Source: Glandiceps talaboti
Taxonomy: Eukaryota > Hemichordata > Enteropneusta > Spengelidae
DNA: 27,500 nt
Assembly: GCF_964340395.1 (NCBI RefSeq)
Contig: NC_135564.1
Location: 4,020,361 to 4,047,860, forward strand
Direction: 5' to 3'
Shown: positions 1 through 10,363 of the stretch, one piece after another
How the letters are laid out: every line of letters begins with the position of its first letter
Numbering within the stretch: position 1 is the first letter of the stretch
The notes under the pieces: model-generated
Told to the model about the DNA's origin: nothing
The model's database searches: none
What the model saw: only the letters and a program-made list of their open reading frames with translations
Program-made: the position numbers and the translations under genes

Positions 1-174
1 ACATGTATCGAAGACGTCTGACTAAGTGTACATATATTGAATGCGTCAGAATGAGTACACATGTATCGAAGACGTCAGAATAAGTACACATGTATCGAAG
101 ACGTCTGACTAAGTGTACATATATTGAATGCGTCAGAATGAGTACACATGTATCGAAGACGTCAGAATAAGTAC
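1..174. repeat. 29-bp minisatellite with 87-bp higher-order period
   Basis: Six consecutive 29-bp units start at 1, 30, 59, 88, 117 and 146. Three diverged unit types (ending actaagtgt, atgagtac and ataagtac) recur in the same order, so units 1-3 and 4-6 are near-identical 87-bp blocks. The last unit runs into unique sequence at about 175. The array continues past the left edge, so its full length is unknown. Confidence 0.9.
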
Positions 175-1165
175 ATATGTAGGGATATGTCCATGTTTCA
201 TTATTTCCGATATCAGAAACTCACCGAAAAGAAGTATCAATAACAAAAATACCATCTCCATCAGTAGATTGGACGTTTTCTTGACAACAATGGTGAAATA
301 GTTCAGTAGTGTACCATCTTTGAAACCTAGAATATGAAAGTAATATTTATTCTGAAGTTAGCTGTATTGCGAGGGGATATTTCGCATGAGCATTTCATAT
401 AAATGCACTATGTACACCGAATTGGAAAGCTTCCTTATGCGCAATAACAGGGTTTTTTTGCAATTCATGAGTTAAAAACGCGGATGTGGTCTGTGTTCTT
501 TTAACACATTTTTTTTTCAAAATACAAAAATATGGTAAAGTCTCTTTATTATCTAAAATAAATAGCCATTTTACATCCATATCGTCAATTTTAAAATCGA
601 CATGTAACTGCTTTCAATTGACGCACTTTGAAGGTGAATATCACATAGTCTGCAAAGTACGGCCGTTGATGGCGCGCTAATAGTCTACGCTCTACCCAGC
701 TCTACACACCTGTTTGTGGCGTGCACTGACGTATATAGATGCCGGAATAGTATGAACAGTTGATTATTAACCACGTTGAAAATACACATTGATACTCAGG
801 GTTATGGTGCATGTGTGGGACCGAGCGAGGTGGGGGAGTAACATTTTCTCACAATTATATTTACCGGCATGTACTTCCTTGAGACGCTTCCTCATAACAA
901 TGCACACCTACATACAAACATGGAAGTATAACCCACATGATACAAACAATATCCTGAACGGACAGCGTCAGAATCCAGTCCCTACTTCATACCCCTACGG
1001 GTCTAGATTACTGACATGACCCTCAACTCTGGGACGACCTACTCCGTATGCAAGCAAGACTACAAAGAGGATTGCACGTGGTAATCACTGGTATTCATAA
1101 ACCCAAATAATAGTTAATACTGGTATTTCGCAAATAATACTGGTATTTCGCATTCTAAAACTCAC
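175..1165. other. Presumed intron 1 of paralogue P5; no coding exon seen
   Basis: On the minus strand this lies downstream of the P5 first exon, so it is read as intron 1 of P5. I searched it for the CC-x-CC ectodomain exon and found none; the paired-cysteine codons near 285 lack the rest of the pattern. Just inside the donor, a 20-bp unit with the core actggtatttcgc is duplicated at about 1113-1151. Short open frames here show no recognisable domain. Confidence 0.5.
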
Positions 1166-1235
1166 CATATAATAATGCTATGCCAAGCAATGTTATCCCA
1201 AGGCGTCGGACAAAACGGGATGTTCTTTCGTCCAT
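1166..1235 (-). CDS. P5: first (signal peptide) exon of a Shisa-like/STMC6 paralogue, partial
   Basis: Reading from 1235 leftwards gives a 70-nt exon: 23 codons plus one base, starting ATGG (good Kozak context) and ending in TAT-G followed by the donor GTGAGT. The peptide begins MDERTSRFV, continues into a hydrophobic core rich in L, I, G and A, and ends LLY. The first exons of P2 and P3 have the same plan: a short charged start with the TS(R/C) motif, a hydrophobic stretch, a final tyrosine, then a phase-1 split glycine/valine codon. It is therefore called as a fifth array member that continues beyond the left edge. No ectodomain or membrane exon of P5 is in the window, so an orphan or decayed first exon is possible. 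Confidence 0.62.
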
Positions 1236-1457
1236 GGTTGTTGTAGCCTGCACGGCAGTGACTCAGTGATATCACTCGACACGATGTCACGGCCGTGGGT
1301 ATGACTTCATCCGGTGTGTTTTTTCTCGGTGTGTGTGTGTGTATGACCTGACACCTTCATGTAGGTGTTGAATCTCAGGTTAATAATCAACCATGCATGG
1401 TACATGTATAAGTTACACTATGACACTATACCGGATGTAGCAGTAGGGACACATTAG

Positions 1458-1610
1458 CAATCTGATTAAAATCGGATGTGATGAAAGCTGCTAGATGCCT
1501 TTATTTATCTCTATTTCTATCGTTCTGTATCGCTTGTTTTATTCTGGCTGATCGCTTGGAAAGGCGGCGGCATCTAGCCGCTTTTACCACATCATATTTT
1601 AATCAGATTG
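1458..1610. mobile_element. MITE-like element with 42-bp terminal inverted repeats
   Basis: The left arm 1458-1499 (begins caatctgattaaaat) and the right arm 1569-1610 are inverted copies with only a few mismatches. They enclose about 70 bp with no coding capacity. The flanks share gggaca..tta, a possible but imperfect target-site duplication. Size, arm length and lack of a gene fit a non-autonomous DNA transposon of the MITE/foldback type. The family is not identified. The 118-aa open frame crossing it is produced by this element and the adjoining AAAC repeat. Confidence 0.65.
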
Positions 1611-1730
1611 GGACATTAATAGACCATGCTCGAGTGTCCAGACTTTTTTCATTATTTATTTCAAACAAAACAAACAAAAAACCAAAGAAACAAACAAAAC
1701 ACCCCCAACTCCACATAACCAAAACAATAC

Positions 1731-1802
1731 AAAACAAACAAACAAACAAACAAACAAACAAACACACAAACAAACAAACAAACAAACAAACAAACAAACA
1801 AC
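1731..1802. repeat. (AAAC)n microsatellite
   Basis: About 18 units of caaa with one cacacaaa interruption near 1763, preceded by a looser A/C-rich lead-in from about 1665. Confidence 0.95.
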
Positions 1803-2489
1803 AACCCAGAACATTGTTCATATGTGTGAAATAATAATCCGGCTATTGCGCTTGCGTAATTGCGAAAAAGTCAGGTGAATATGAGAGTCTACTAGTAACT
1901 GGGACAAATCAAAATAAAAGTTGGATAGTTTTCTTTACAAAACTAAAAATGAATAACAAACTCAAAAACAGTTGAAGAATAAATTTGGTACTTGAAAAAA
2001 TCTCCAAAGAGACAAGTGTCAGTCCAGGACAATAGTGTGACCCAAGCCGTATATATAAACCAGTTACATGTACATTGTGTATAACAAACCACTGGCGGAC
2101 TTAATTTTACACAGTGACGTCCGAATTGAATTGAGCCACCCTTGTTTTAAATTAGTTTATCTGTTTATTGTCTCGCAATAAGGAATGCACACACAACCAT
2201 GAAATAAATGCAAATACATACAATCACAAGATAAAAGAAACAAAGACAAAAAAACATAAGATGTAAGCGTTATATGGGCTCTCAAGGAATCTGATATTGA
2301 CTGATACAAGTTTTCAACAGTCAGATAATCTGAAATATGGACAATTTATGTTATGTTTCTGACATTTGGGGCTGGTCGGAAAAAACAAACAAAGGTAATC
2401 AGTGGCCGGTTCTAATTCAGAAAGATTAAGTGTTTAACACTCAGAATAATTTCGTGTCTACTATATTGATGAGAACAATATGAAACAAC

Positions 2490-2803
2490 ATCTATCAATA
2501 GTGAATTAGCAACAAACCTTCCAAGAGCACTCTTGAAATAATATTTATTATACCGTGCACGAGCCAAATTGAACAAAAAATATTTAATATATACTCGCGC
2601 ATCTATGTCATGACAACGCCTGTCTACGTCACGACAACGCCTGTCTACGTCACTGGTTATGCTGTGTTCGAAATATGAGTCAAAACGCTCAAAATTGCCA
2701 TTACTTTCCCCTATTTTTCTTTGATATTACTGGCGCTGGTATAATTATGTTAGACAAATATTGGGAATAACATCTAAGTGTTTACTATTGATAGATTAGC
2801 TGG
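2490..2803. mobile_element. Possible short repeat element with weak inverted ends
   Basis: The sequence atctatcaatagtgaa near 2490 recurs inverted as ttactattgatagat near 2788-2802, about 300 bp apart. The interior is non-coding and contains the 21-bp duplication. The arms are short and imperfect, so this may be chance. Confidence 0.25.
2607..2648. repeat. 21-bp tandem duplication
   Basis: Two copies of gtca(t/c)gacaacgcctgtctac sit end to end and are followed by a third partial gtca. One base differs between the copies. Confidence 0.9.
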
Positions 2804-4528
2804 AAGCGTTTGGAAAGGAATGTGATGTCGTCATTATGCATGTGGGTTGGCAAAAGTATGCAAATAGCATCTCAACGTAGTGCGATCATAACAAAGACAC
2901 GTGTTGTCGCCTACGCACACTCGTGGTAATATTTGTTGTCCTGAATGCTATGATGTCTTCGGTATATGGTGACCACATAAAACTGTTTTTCCAGTTTCAT
3001 GCGTTGTGTTTGTTACTTGCCTGTTGCAATTCTGTGTTTATGGTAAATGCGGCAGCTTGTTTTCTTCCTCTTGACATTACACAATGAACAATGAGTGACA
3101 TTGTCATTCATTGAAGTAAATAAATCCTCAACACATGATAAGTCGCTATTTATAACAGACTCCTCCTGGATGTAGAATATTCAGTAGCTAGTATGTTTGA
3201 AAAGACTGTCGATTCGCTAGTTTCATTGGCGGGTATTTTTATCCAAACGCTCATCGTTATTTGGATATCTAATTGCTCCGTATACATTTCATACTTTCAT
3301 GAAGTATTTCCTCATTTCATTGAAAATACCATGCAATTATTTTTGAGGTGGAAACGACAGTCATAATTATGTTTGAATAAAAACCGAATAAAAAATGTTC
3401 GGTATCAAACCGTCCACGTTTGATGCTCGGTCGTCCGTATATACACATGGTGATCTTAAAAAGTATTCGTCATTTTTCCTCATCGTTCAGTGTTCATGTT
3501 ATACATCAATGGAAAGCTTACTTTCCGTACTGCAACCTTACAAAAAGTATATCTTTGAAGACAAAAATACGTCGAGAAAAGCACTGTCAAATGAGACAAT
3601 GATTGCGTGATGATCAAGCGACAAAAACAAATGAATTTTCAGCATACAGCAAGTATAATTTGATTGCTCATATCTGACGAACGCTTGAATCTAACAAGCT
3701 GAAGCTGGAAATCAACAGATTTGTAGAGCTGTCCATTATAGAGATGTTTACATTCTAACAAAGTCCAAGATATGTCTCTAGAGCTACGAAACTAGGCAGA
3801 AATGTACTCATAGTAGAACCTTCCTCAAGCCAAGTTCGTGACTTCCGTATTATCTCATTAATAGTTGTGTCTGTTGGAGAGATAGAAAAATAAGAATTTA
3901 CGAACAAGAATATATACAGGAAATGAAATGATAAAACGAATGAAATAAATTACAGTTAAGTTGAACTCTATTTTTTTGTAAAAATAAAAATTTTGTGAGT
4001 CCATGACCTAATAACAACAACAAATCGTGTAGTATTTTTGACATTAACATTATTAATGGGTGACTATTGAAAGACCTAGCAACCACAATAATGGCCATAG
4101 CAACTATAAATAGATTATACTCGGTTCATGATAGTAATACAAACAGCCCAAAGATTCCCGAAGCTTATATTGTCGACACGTAGTTGTAAAAAGTTGAAAT
4201 CATGGAATAATCCAGGAAACATTAATTGAAGACGCCCTACAATATGGTGTATATGCAAAAAGTGCTAAGTTGTACAGTTGAGTTTGATAAAAAGGTTGAC
4301 ACGTCCTTTAGAGCTGGCAGTTATCTCGACAAGCTGTTGACTCTCAACAGAAACAGGTTTGTACATAACCAATTACAATACAGCACCGTAGAAGTTTAAA
4401 AGCACCAATATACAAACAACATTGTCATAAAAACCACCATTATCGAATTTGATTCAAAGCAAATAAAGAACAACTTGAAATCTGTAATTTGTCAAATGTT
4501 AAACCTACCTCGTCTATAGATTGCCAGG

Positions 4529-7348
4529 TTACATGAGTTCTATGATCTGCTCACACCCTTTACATTGTTTCGTCACTCTGATCTCATCAATGGATGGCAG
4601 CTGTATACCCATATTAGCAGATGCTAATGGTAAAATGTGCTCCATCTTTGGATTAGGATATCCATCATGGGGTGGAGGAAAAAGACATAGCACTCCAACG
4701 GTGTAGATGAGAGCTAGGTGTGCATAATTTGTCTTCCAGATATCTTCAATAAACGTGATAAGCTCTGCTAAGAATTCCATTGCGCTGTGTCCAGTGGTTG
4801 GTTTGATGGTGACTTTAAGAAAGTGCTGCTCAGGTACGTTTTTCAGAAGCTCCAATCTCAGTGAAACTTTGCCATCAGCGCTGAAGTATGCCATATTTCT
4901 ATAAACCCTGTAGAAATGGCAAATTGCCATGTACTTGGCCATTAACTGGTATAAAATTTCATCAGGTTTAAGGTAGCCAAAGTCGAAGAAATATGTCTTG
5001 CATTCATGGATAGGACCTAGCGCTGCAGGATTATCATTGTAAGCCGGTAACACTGATGGAAGAAAGTATTCCTTATCATCCGAATTCTCGAGTGGCAGGA
5101 TAACGTTGTACTCTTCCAGTAGAGCCACTAGAACATCAGTAAAGTCTGGGATAAGTCCACCTATGATATGGCGAAGTAGGCAGTCGTGGTAGATGCATTT
5201 GGATTCCAATAAGCGCCACCATTTACCCATCTCAGGTGTTCTGTGTCTACTGCATTGGGCATCAACGATGAGCTTGAAAGAATCAATCAATAACTTTGGA
5301 CCGAATATTACAAACTCTGATAACTTTGGATTACTTGCCTTGTAGATTATATCGCCACATCTGTCGTAAAAGCACAACATTTTGGTCTTATCTTCTCGAG
5401 ATGTAGTGATGTCTGCATGAATATCTTCAAGATCAAGAATTAAACGCTTCTGTATCTTACATCGGTTATCATTGTGTCGTGTAATTAGTGTAGCTAGGTG
5501 GGGTAGAGAGGTATAATCTTCAACCTTATCTAATATTGATGGAGTAGATTCACGTAGAAACTTATTAAAGAAACTGTTCCAGTGGAGTGGTATTTTTGTT
5601 GCACGTCTTATCTTGGTAGCTGCGTTCCTCAATGCTGCGAACAAATTGTGTCTGTCATCACATGAAGGTATCCAGGCTGAATTCTCCAACGCAAACGAAA
5701 AAGGTGTATCGTGAAGTCGATGACCGAATAGTGGATTACCATACAATTTGTCTTCCAGATACTCTGCAATCTGTTTCCGCACAGTCTCAGCTACCATATC
5801 TCTGTGAGTTCCAACTAGGAAGATCGTCGATTTTGGATCTGAACTATGCAGTACTATGGAACTGAGCCAGGACACAAGTTTCTCTAGTTGTGTATCTCGG
5901 TCGTCAACTTTTTCAAACTTTCTAAGATCAAACACGAGAAGGAACAATGCAGTATTGGGTATTAGCACATGTCGGACATCATAAGGAGCAGTGCAGGTAA
6001 CATCCCTGAAGTTCAAAGTCAAATCAAAAGCTTTGTCGGTACTGTTTTGGTGCATCGTGATAGAATTAGCAATCGCTTCTTCAGGTATAGATTGACTGTA
6101 AACGAATTGCCGATACACTTCTCCCACAGTAACCACAATAGCTGAAAAGATTGCCACACATGAGCTAACATCAAACTCTAAGGGTAATTCTAGTCCCAGT
6201 AGGTGACCATAACAAACACCAAGAGGAACTGTGATAAGGAGCCAAATTGGATTACCAACATTGAATACCAAATTTACAGGAGCACCGTATGGTATTCCTA
6301 TCATTATTAAAAATGCAGGAATATAACCAACTGTAAGAAACAAACAGGCAAAGCTAATAATGCTGCGTGAACCATACACCAAGAATAGCAAAGGGATAAA
6401 CAAGCATGCCAGAACTGATAGCAATCTTGTTTTCCATGGCCGTATCGCAGTCAGTTTCTTCATAACTATGTATGCTGCAATCCCACTCAAGCCTCCAAGA
6501 ACGACAGCAGCTTTTTCAACTAAAGTGCACCCTGAGAGTTTTATACATGAAGTGTCACTGTCATGTATGGTCTCAGTCTGTTCATGTGAGACAAGCATGC
6601 CACAAAAAGCTATGACTACACCAGGTCGAAATCTTGAACCAATCAATACCCCGTGAAAGAAATTCAATATTGCAATCATTGTCATGTAGGATAAAAAACT
6701 TGAATTGTAAAGTTCAAGGCAGCTACCATGACAAAAGTCATTATGAGCTGTTAACATCTTATCCACAGACACTAAATAAATTGCAAAACCACTACAACTC
6801 CTGTACACTGTGGATGGACCATATATTGAGCCACAAATCAGTGTACCAAGGATCACTACTAGAGCAGCGATATTTTGACCAAATATGAGTCTATCGCTCA
6901 GAAACATTAGCCAAGCAATGAAAGAGAAAGAAAACAAACCCATATAGTATGGTGTTTCCCAGTTTGAAAGACCATGTAGCTTTTTCTCCTCATTAATTCT
7001 TTCTTCAGCCAATTTCTTTGCTATGTAACTCTGTTCCTTTTCACCATATGTAGTCAGGTTGCCCTTTATCGGTTGGAAGTGTTCGTCCACTATTCCTTGA
7101 TGGATTTCTATGCCGTCAGAGTGGTCGTTACTGTCAAGTGTTTGCCCTGTCACGTTCTCCCACAAACTCGTCTTGCCACTACGTTCGTCACCAAGTATTT
7201 GGATGTTTATTCTATCTGAGTAAACCATTGCTTGTGTTCTGACATATCCATATAGTTGTTTACAGTGCTGTATTTCAGCTTCAGACAGTTCATTTGGAGT
7301 CATTAATCGTAATCGACGGTAGCTCTTCGTCGTCGACATGTTTGCCAT
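4529..7348 (-). CDS. Roco protein (ROC-COR GTPase) with a multi-pass membrane module inside the ROC domain
   Basis: This is a single-exon reading frame of 939 aa. The ATG at 7348 has A at -3 and G at +4, and an in-frame TAA lies 15 nt upstream. Residues 47-61 form a beta strand and P-loop, GDERSGKTS at 53-61. A switch-I-like DGIEIHQG follows at 78-85, then a charged helix (100-125). From about 136 to 409 there are roughly eight to ten hydrophobic segments separated by short loops, i.e. a polytopic membrane region. The GTPase fold then resumes: a strand near 440-448, a switch-II position reading DVTC (449-452) where DxxG is expected, LFLLVFDL (468-475), and the G4 motif GTHRD (513-517). Residues about 585-770 have COR features, including EYFLPSVLPAY (760-770). 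The C-terminal part (780-939) has the usual second COR half and ends near a CKGC motif. No leucine-rich repeats, kinase or death domain is present. Known Roco proteins act as GTP-dependent scaffolds; membrane residence here is inferred from the hydrophobic block. Confidence 0.88.
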   Translation of the reverse strand: MANMSTTKSYRRLRLMTPNELSEAEIQHCKQLYGYVRTQAMVYSDRINIQILGDERSGKTSLWENVTGQTLDSNDHSDGIEIHQGIVDEHFQPIKGNLTTYGEKEQSYIAKKLAEERINEEKKLHGLSNWETPYYMGLFSFSFIAWLMFLSDRLIFGQNIAALVVILGTLICGSIYGPSTVYRSCSGFAIYLVSVDKMLTAHNDFCHGSCLELYNSSFLSYMTMIAILNFFHGVLIGSRFRPGVVIAFCGMLVSHEQTETIHDSDTSCIKLSGCTLVEKAAVVLGGLSGIAAYIVMKKLTAIRPWKTRLLSVLACLFIPLLFLVYGSRSIISFACLFLTVGYIPAFLIMIGIPYGAPVNLVFNVGNPIWLLITVPLGVCYGHLLGLELPLEFDVSSCVAIFSAIVVTVGEVYRQFVYSQSIPEEAIANSITMHQNSTDKAFDLTLNFRDVTCTAPYDVRHVLIPNTALFLLVFDLRKFEKVDDRDTQLEKLVSWLSSIVLHSSDPKSTIFLVGTHRDMVAETVRKQIAEYLEDKLYGNPLFGHRLHDTPFSFALENSAWIPSCDDRHNLFAALRNAATKIRRATKIPLHWNSFFNKFLRESTPSILDKVEDYTSLPHLATLITRHNDNRCKIQKRLILDLEDIHADITTSREDKTKMLCFYDRCGDIIYKASNPKLSEFVIFGPKLLIDSFKLIVDAQCSRHRTPEMGKWWRLLESKCIYHDCLLRHIIGGLIPDFTDVLVALLEEYNVILPLENSDDKEYFLPSVLPAYNDNPAALGPIHECKTYFFDFGYLKPDEILYQLMAKYMAICHFYRVYRNMAYFSADGKVSLRLELLKNVPEQHFLKVTIKPTTGHSAMEFLAELITFIEDIWKTNYAHLALIYTVGVLCLFPPPHDGYPNPKMEHILPLASANMGIQLPSIDEIRVTKQCKGCEQIIELM

Positions 7349-8549
7349 TTTGTCGATATTTTAGGAATGATCTACAGATGATGAAAACAAGACTTGTCAC
7401 ATACGACATACGACATGTGACATTTGACCAAAAGCAGACTGCTGCTTAAATTTAATGAGATTCAAAGAGTCACAAATCTTTCAAGTCACCCTCTTTCTGA
7501 CGATTGGAATACCCAAAACCTTCCTTCGCACCACTAACTTTTAAGAGCACCCCAATATTCTCTTAGCCCCCTCCCCTCCCGCCGTAATTTGGAATTGAAA
7601 TGCATAGCCTAACCTGCCCCGACTCCTTGATAGCCAAAGAATGGTTCAGAATGATGTATGGGTTGCTGTTACTAAATGCAATATTTTACCTTTACCACAC
7701 TGACATTGTTTATACACTGGTACATGAAAGCCTAATGCAACACATGACGTATTTAACATGGACCTATAATAGTATACTACTATGGACATACTAAGGACAT
7801 TTTGACACTTAGGAAATGGTCAATGTTTAACAATCAAGTCTTGACTTACCTTACTAAGAAAACCACCTTCATTAGATTGTTATTTCGCTTTTGCAATAAC
7901 CATACTCAACTTCTCCACCCTCCAAAGACAGCAATGATATAACAAAGATATCCTATAATATTTCATACAGGCTCTCGCGAATTCATTTTCACGTGACCAA
8001 AGTTTTGTATTTTGTATACAAATGGCTGTAATAATGGTTTGAGCACAGGAAACCATACAGTCAAATACAGCAACACCCACCTATATTCTGGTATGAACAA
8101 CTGATAGGCTGGTAGCCTTACTATACAAATATCTCCCTATACGGTATCATCATCATAATGATGTTGTGTATGCATCACAGATCTGGTATGACTGGTTTGG
8201 AAATTCTACAGATGCGATGTCTATGAATATTTAGTTTAGAAACGTGTACTAAGAGCCGTGATTTCCTGATTTGTCCTTACTCAAGAAAATGAAAATTATT
8301 TTTTTTGGTTTGATTCATAACGAATTAATACTTCCACTCACATGTCTATGTCCATGAGTTTCTCTGTGTTGTATTGACAACCTCATGAACCTGATGCGAT
8401 GGTAAATAAATGCGATGAAATTTGAAGAAGCGAAACTGTGCACGTGACCTGTTGACATGTGACTCACACCGCAAGGCGTTAGTAATCAGGAACAGAAGCA
8501 ATTCAGCTGAAAAAAAAAATCATCTTTGTGTACACTCTTCTACACTCGA

Positions 8550-8551
<2 letters not shown>

Positions 8552-8606
<55 letters not shown>

Positions 8607-8630
8607 CACACACACACACACACTCACACA
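8552..8630. repeat. (CA)n microsatellite
   Basis: About 39 CA units with cg and ct interruptions near 8600 and 8623, followed by a short cacg-rich tail. It produces spurious poly-TH and poly-CV open frames. Confidence 0.95.
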
Positions 8631-8929
8631 CTTGCATGCACGCACGCACCGCCCCCTCCCAAACGCACGCACACATGCAAGCATCAAGAAATGTGTCTGT
8701 CACAGTGTGTCAGGGCAAGGCTTTCAGCTAGTTCATACCTGTATTATCAGACTGGAAATTCTGAGCTACCACACACGATATATACATTTAAAAAATAGTT
8801 ATGCAAATGACCCAGTAAAAATTATAAACCACATCGGCATGCTATTATATTGAATACGTGCTTTGTTTGTTATCGATGAACGTAGCTAATTTCACACTTG
8901 CCTCTAAATAGACTGGCTCAATATCCAAG

Positions 8930-9201
<272 letters not shown>

Positions 9202-9801
9202 TGAGGAACGAATAAACATGAAAGTGAGCAGAAAGAAAAGAAGAAGCCATAAACAGCTCGTAATTCATGATGTTTTAATCACTTCTTTTCAAACTTATAA
9301 ATGAGTATGCCATACAATAATTCTTCACTATTCAGAACTAGCATTCGACATCACTTTCACCACAAGGGGGCGTATTTCAAGATGGGGTGTTACGTAACCA
9401 TGACGGTGTCATCCATGTCTATGTTTACTTCGTGTCGCCACTTTAAACTACTGTTGAAGGACGCCCTCATACAGTGTAATTAAAATGATAATATACACAC
9501 CTCTGCAAGAGCAACTGACAGCCGTTACAAAGTGTACAATATTTTGTAAGCAGTGAACTCGACTTTAATATCATGCAAATAGTCAGCTTTGCATTTACTG
9601 GTTATGAGACATATAAAGAACATTTTTCAAGGTTGTGGTATAGAGCATTTTAAATCACCGTTAGTAAATTGCTGACGATAATAAGAGAGAGCTTATTTGT
9701 TGTAAATATAAAATAAAAAGTGCAGGTAAATGTCAATACATATATTCAACTACTTTCTTGTTGCATTTACTGTTACAGTAACAATTAAGGTGCAGCAACC
9801 A

Positions 9802-9836
9802 CCCCCCCCCCCCCAAAAAAAAAAAAAAAAAAAAAA
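9802..9836. repeat. C13-A22 homopolymer junction
   Basis: Thirteen C at 802-814 of this block run directly into twenty-two A (9815-9836). Lengths may be uncertain because homopolymers are prone to assembly error. Confidence 0.9.
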
Positions 9837-10363
9837 CAATTAGGCGGCAACCTTTCCAAAAAAATCTTGCTTGAAAACTTGAACAGTGTATAGAATTGGA
9901 CGGCGTCATAAACACAGCGTTTTTGTCATTGATTTGGACGGTATCATTTTCGTATAGTTTTGATTTGATTGTCATTTTGCAATAATTTCTGCCGATTGTA
10001 ACGTGACAATTATCATATGACAGACCAACATTCGCTTAAAATATAACCACATTCAATATAAGTATCATAAATTTCATGTTTGAAAGACTTGATTGAAATA
10101 TTTAACGTAACAATTACCTATTTACAGATCACATACTATTAACTATATACAATCAATGAATAATTTTGTTTGACAGGAAGTGAGGTCAAATCATCCCGTA
10201 TCACATTCGGATTGTTATTGCAGCACAAACAGAGTTACTTTGGTGTTTCACTCATGTCTAATCGTTTCTGTAAAAGATTAGCAACGCTTGTATATCATGT
10301 TCCATGAATGAAACGCCGATGTGATCTCGTCTGTGTTGTGGCACTCTGATGTACAAGGTATTA

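Larger units (their letters stand above)
1236..4528. other. Intergenic region with repeats; no gene recognised
   Basis: This holds the presumed P5 promoter side (right of 1235), a hairpin MITE-like element, an (AAAC)n microsatellite, a 21-bp duplication and the 3' flank of the Roco gene. The open frames at 3395-3610 and 3898-4098 are short, AT-rich and show no domain; I do not call them genes. Confidence 0.5.

Noticed and set aside
1-174. CRISPR-like regular repeat
   Set aside because: Units are contiguous with no unique spacers; it is a minisatellite in an animal genome.
270-300. Possible P5 ectodomain exon around paired cysteine codons near 285
   Set aside because: No second CC pair, no upstream C-x8-C and no suitable splice sites.
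1478-1834. 118-codon plus-strand frame with an apparent hydrophobic start
   Set aside because: It begins inside a foldback element and ends in an AAAC microsatellite.
5632-6888. Plus-strand frames of 77-98 codons
   Set aside because: Antisense shadows of the Roco coding sequence.
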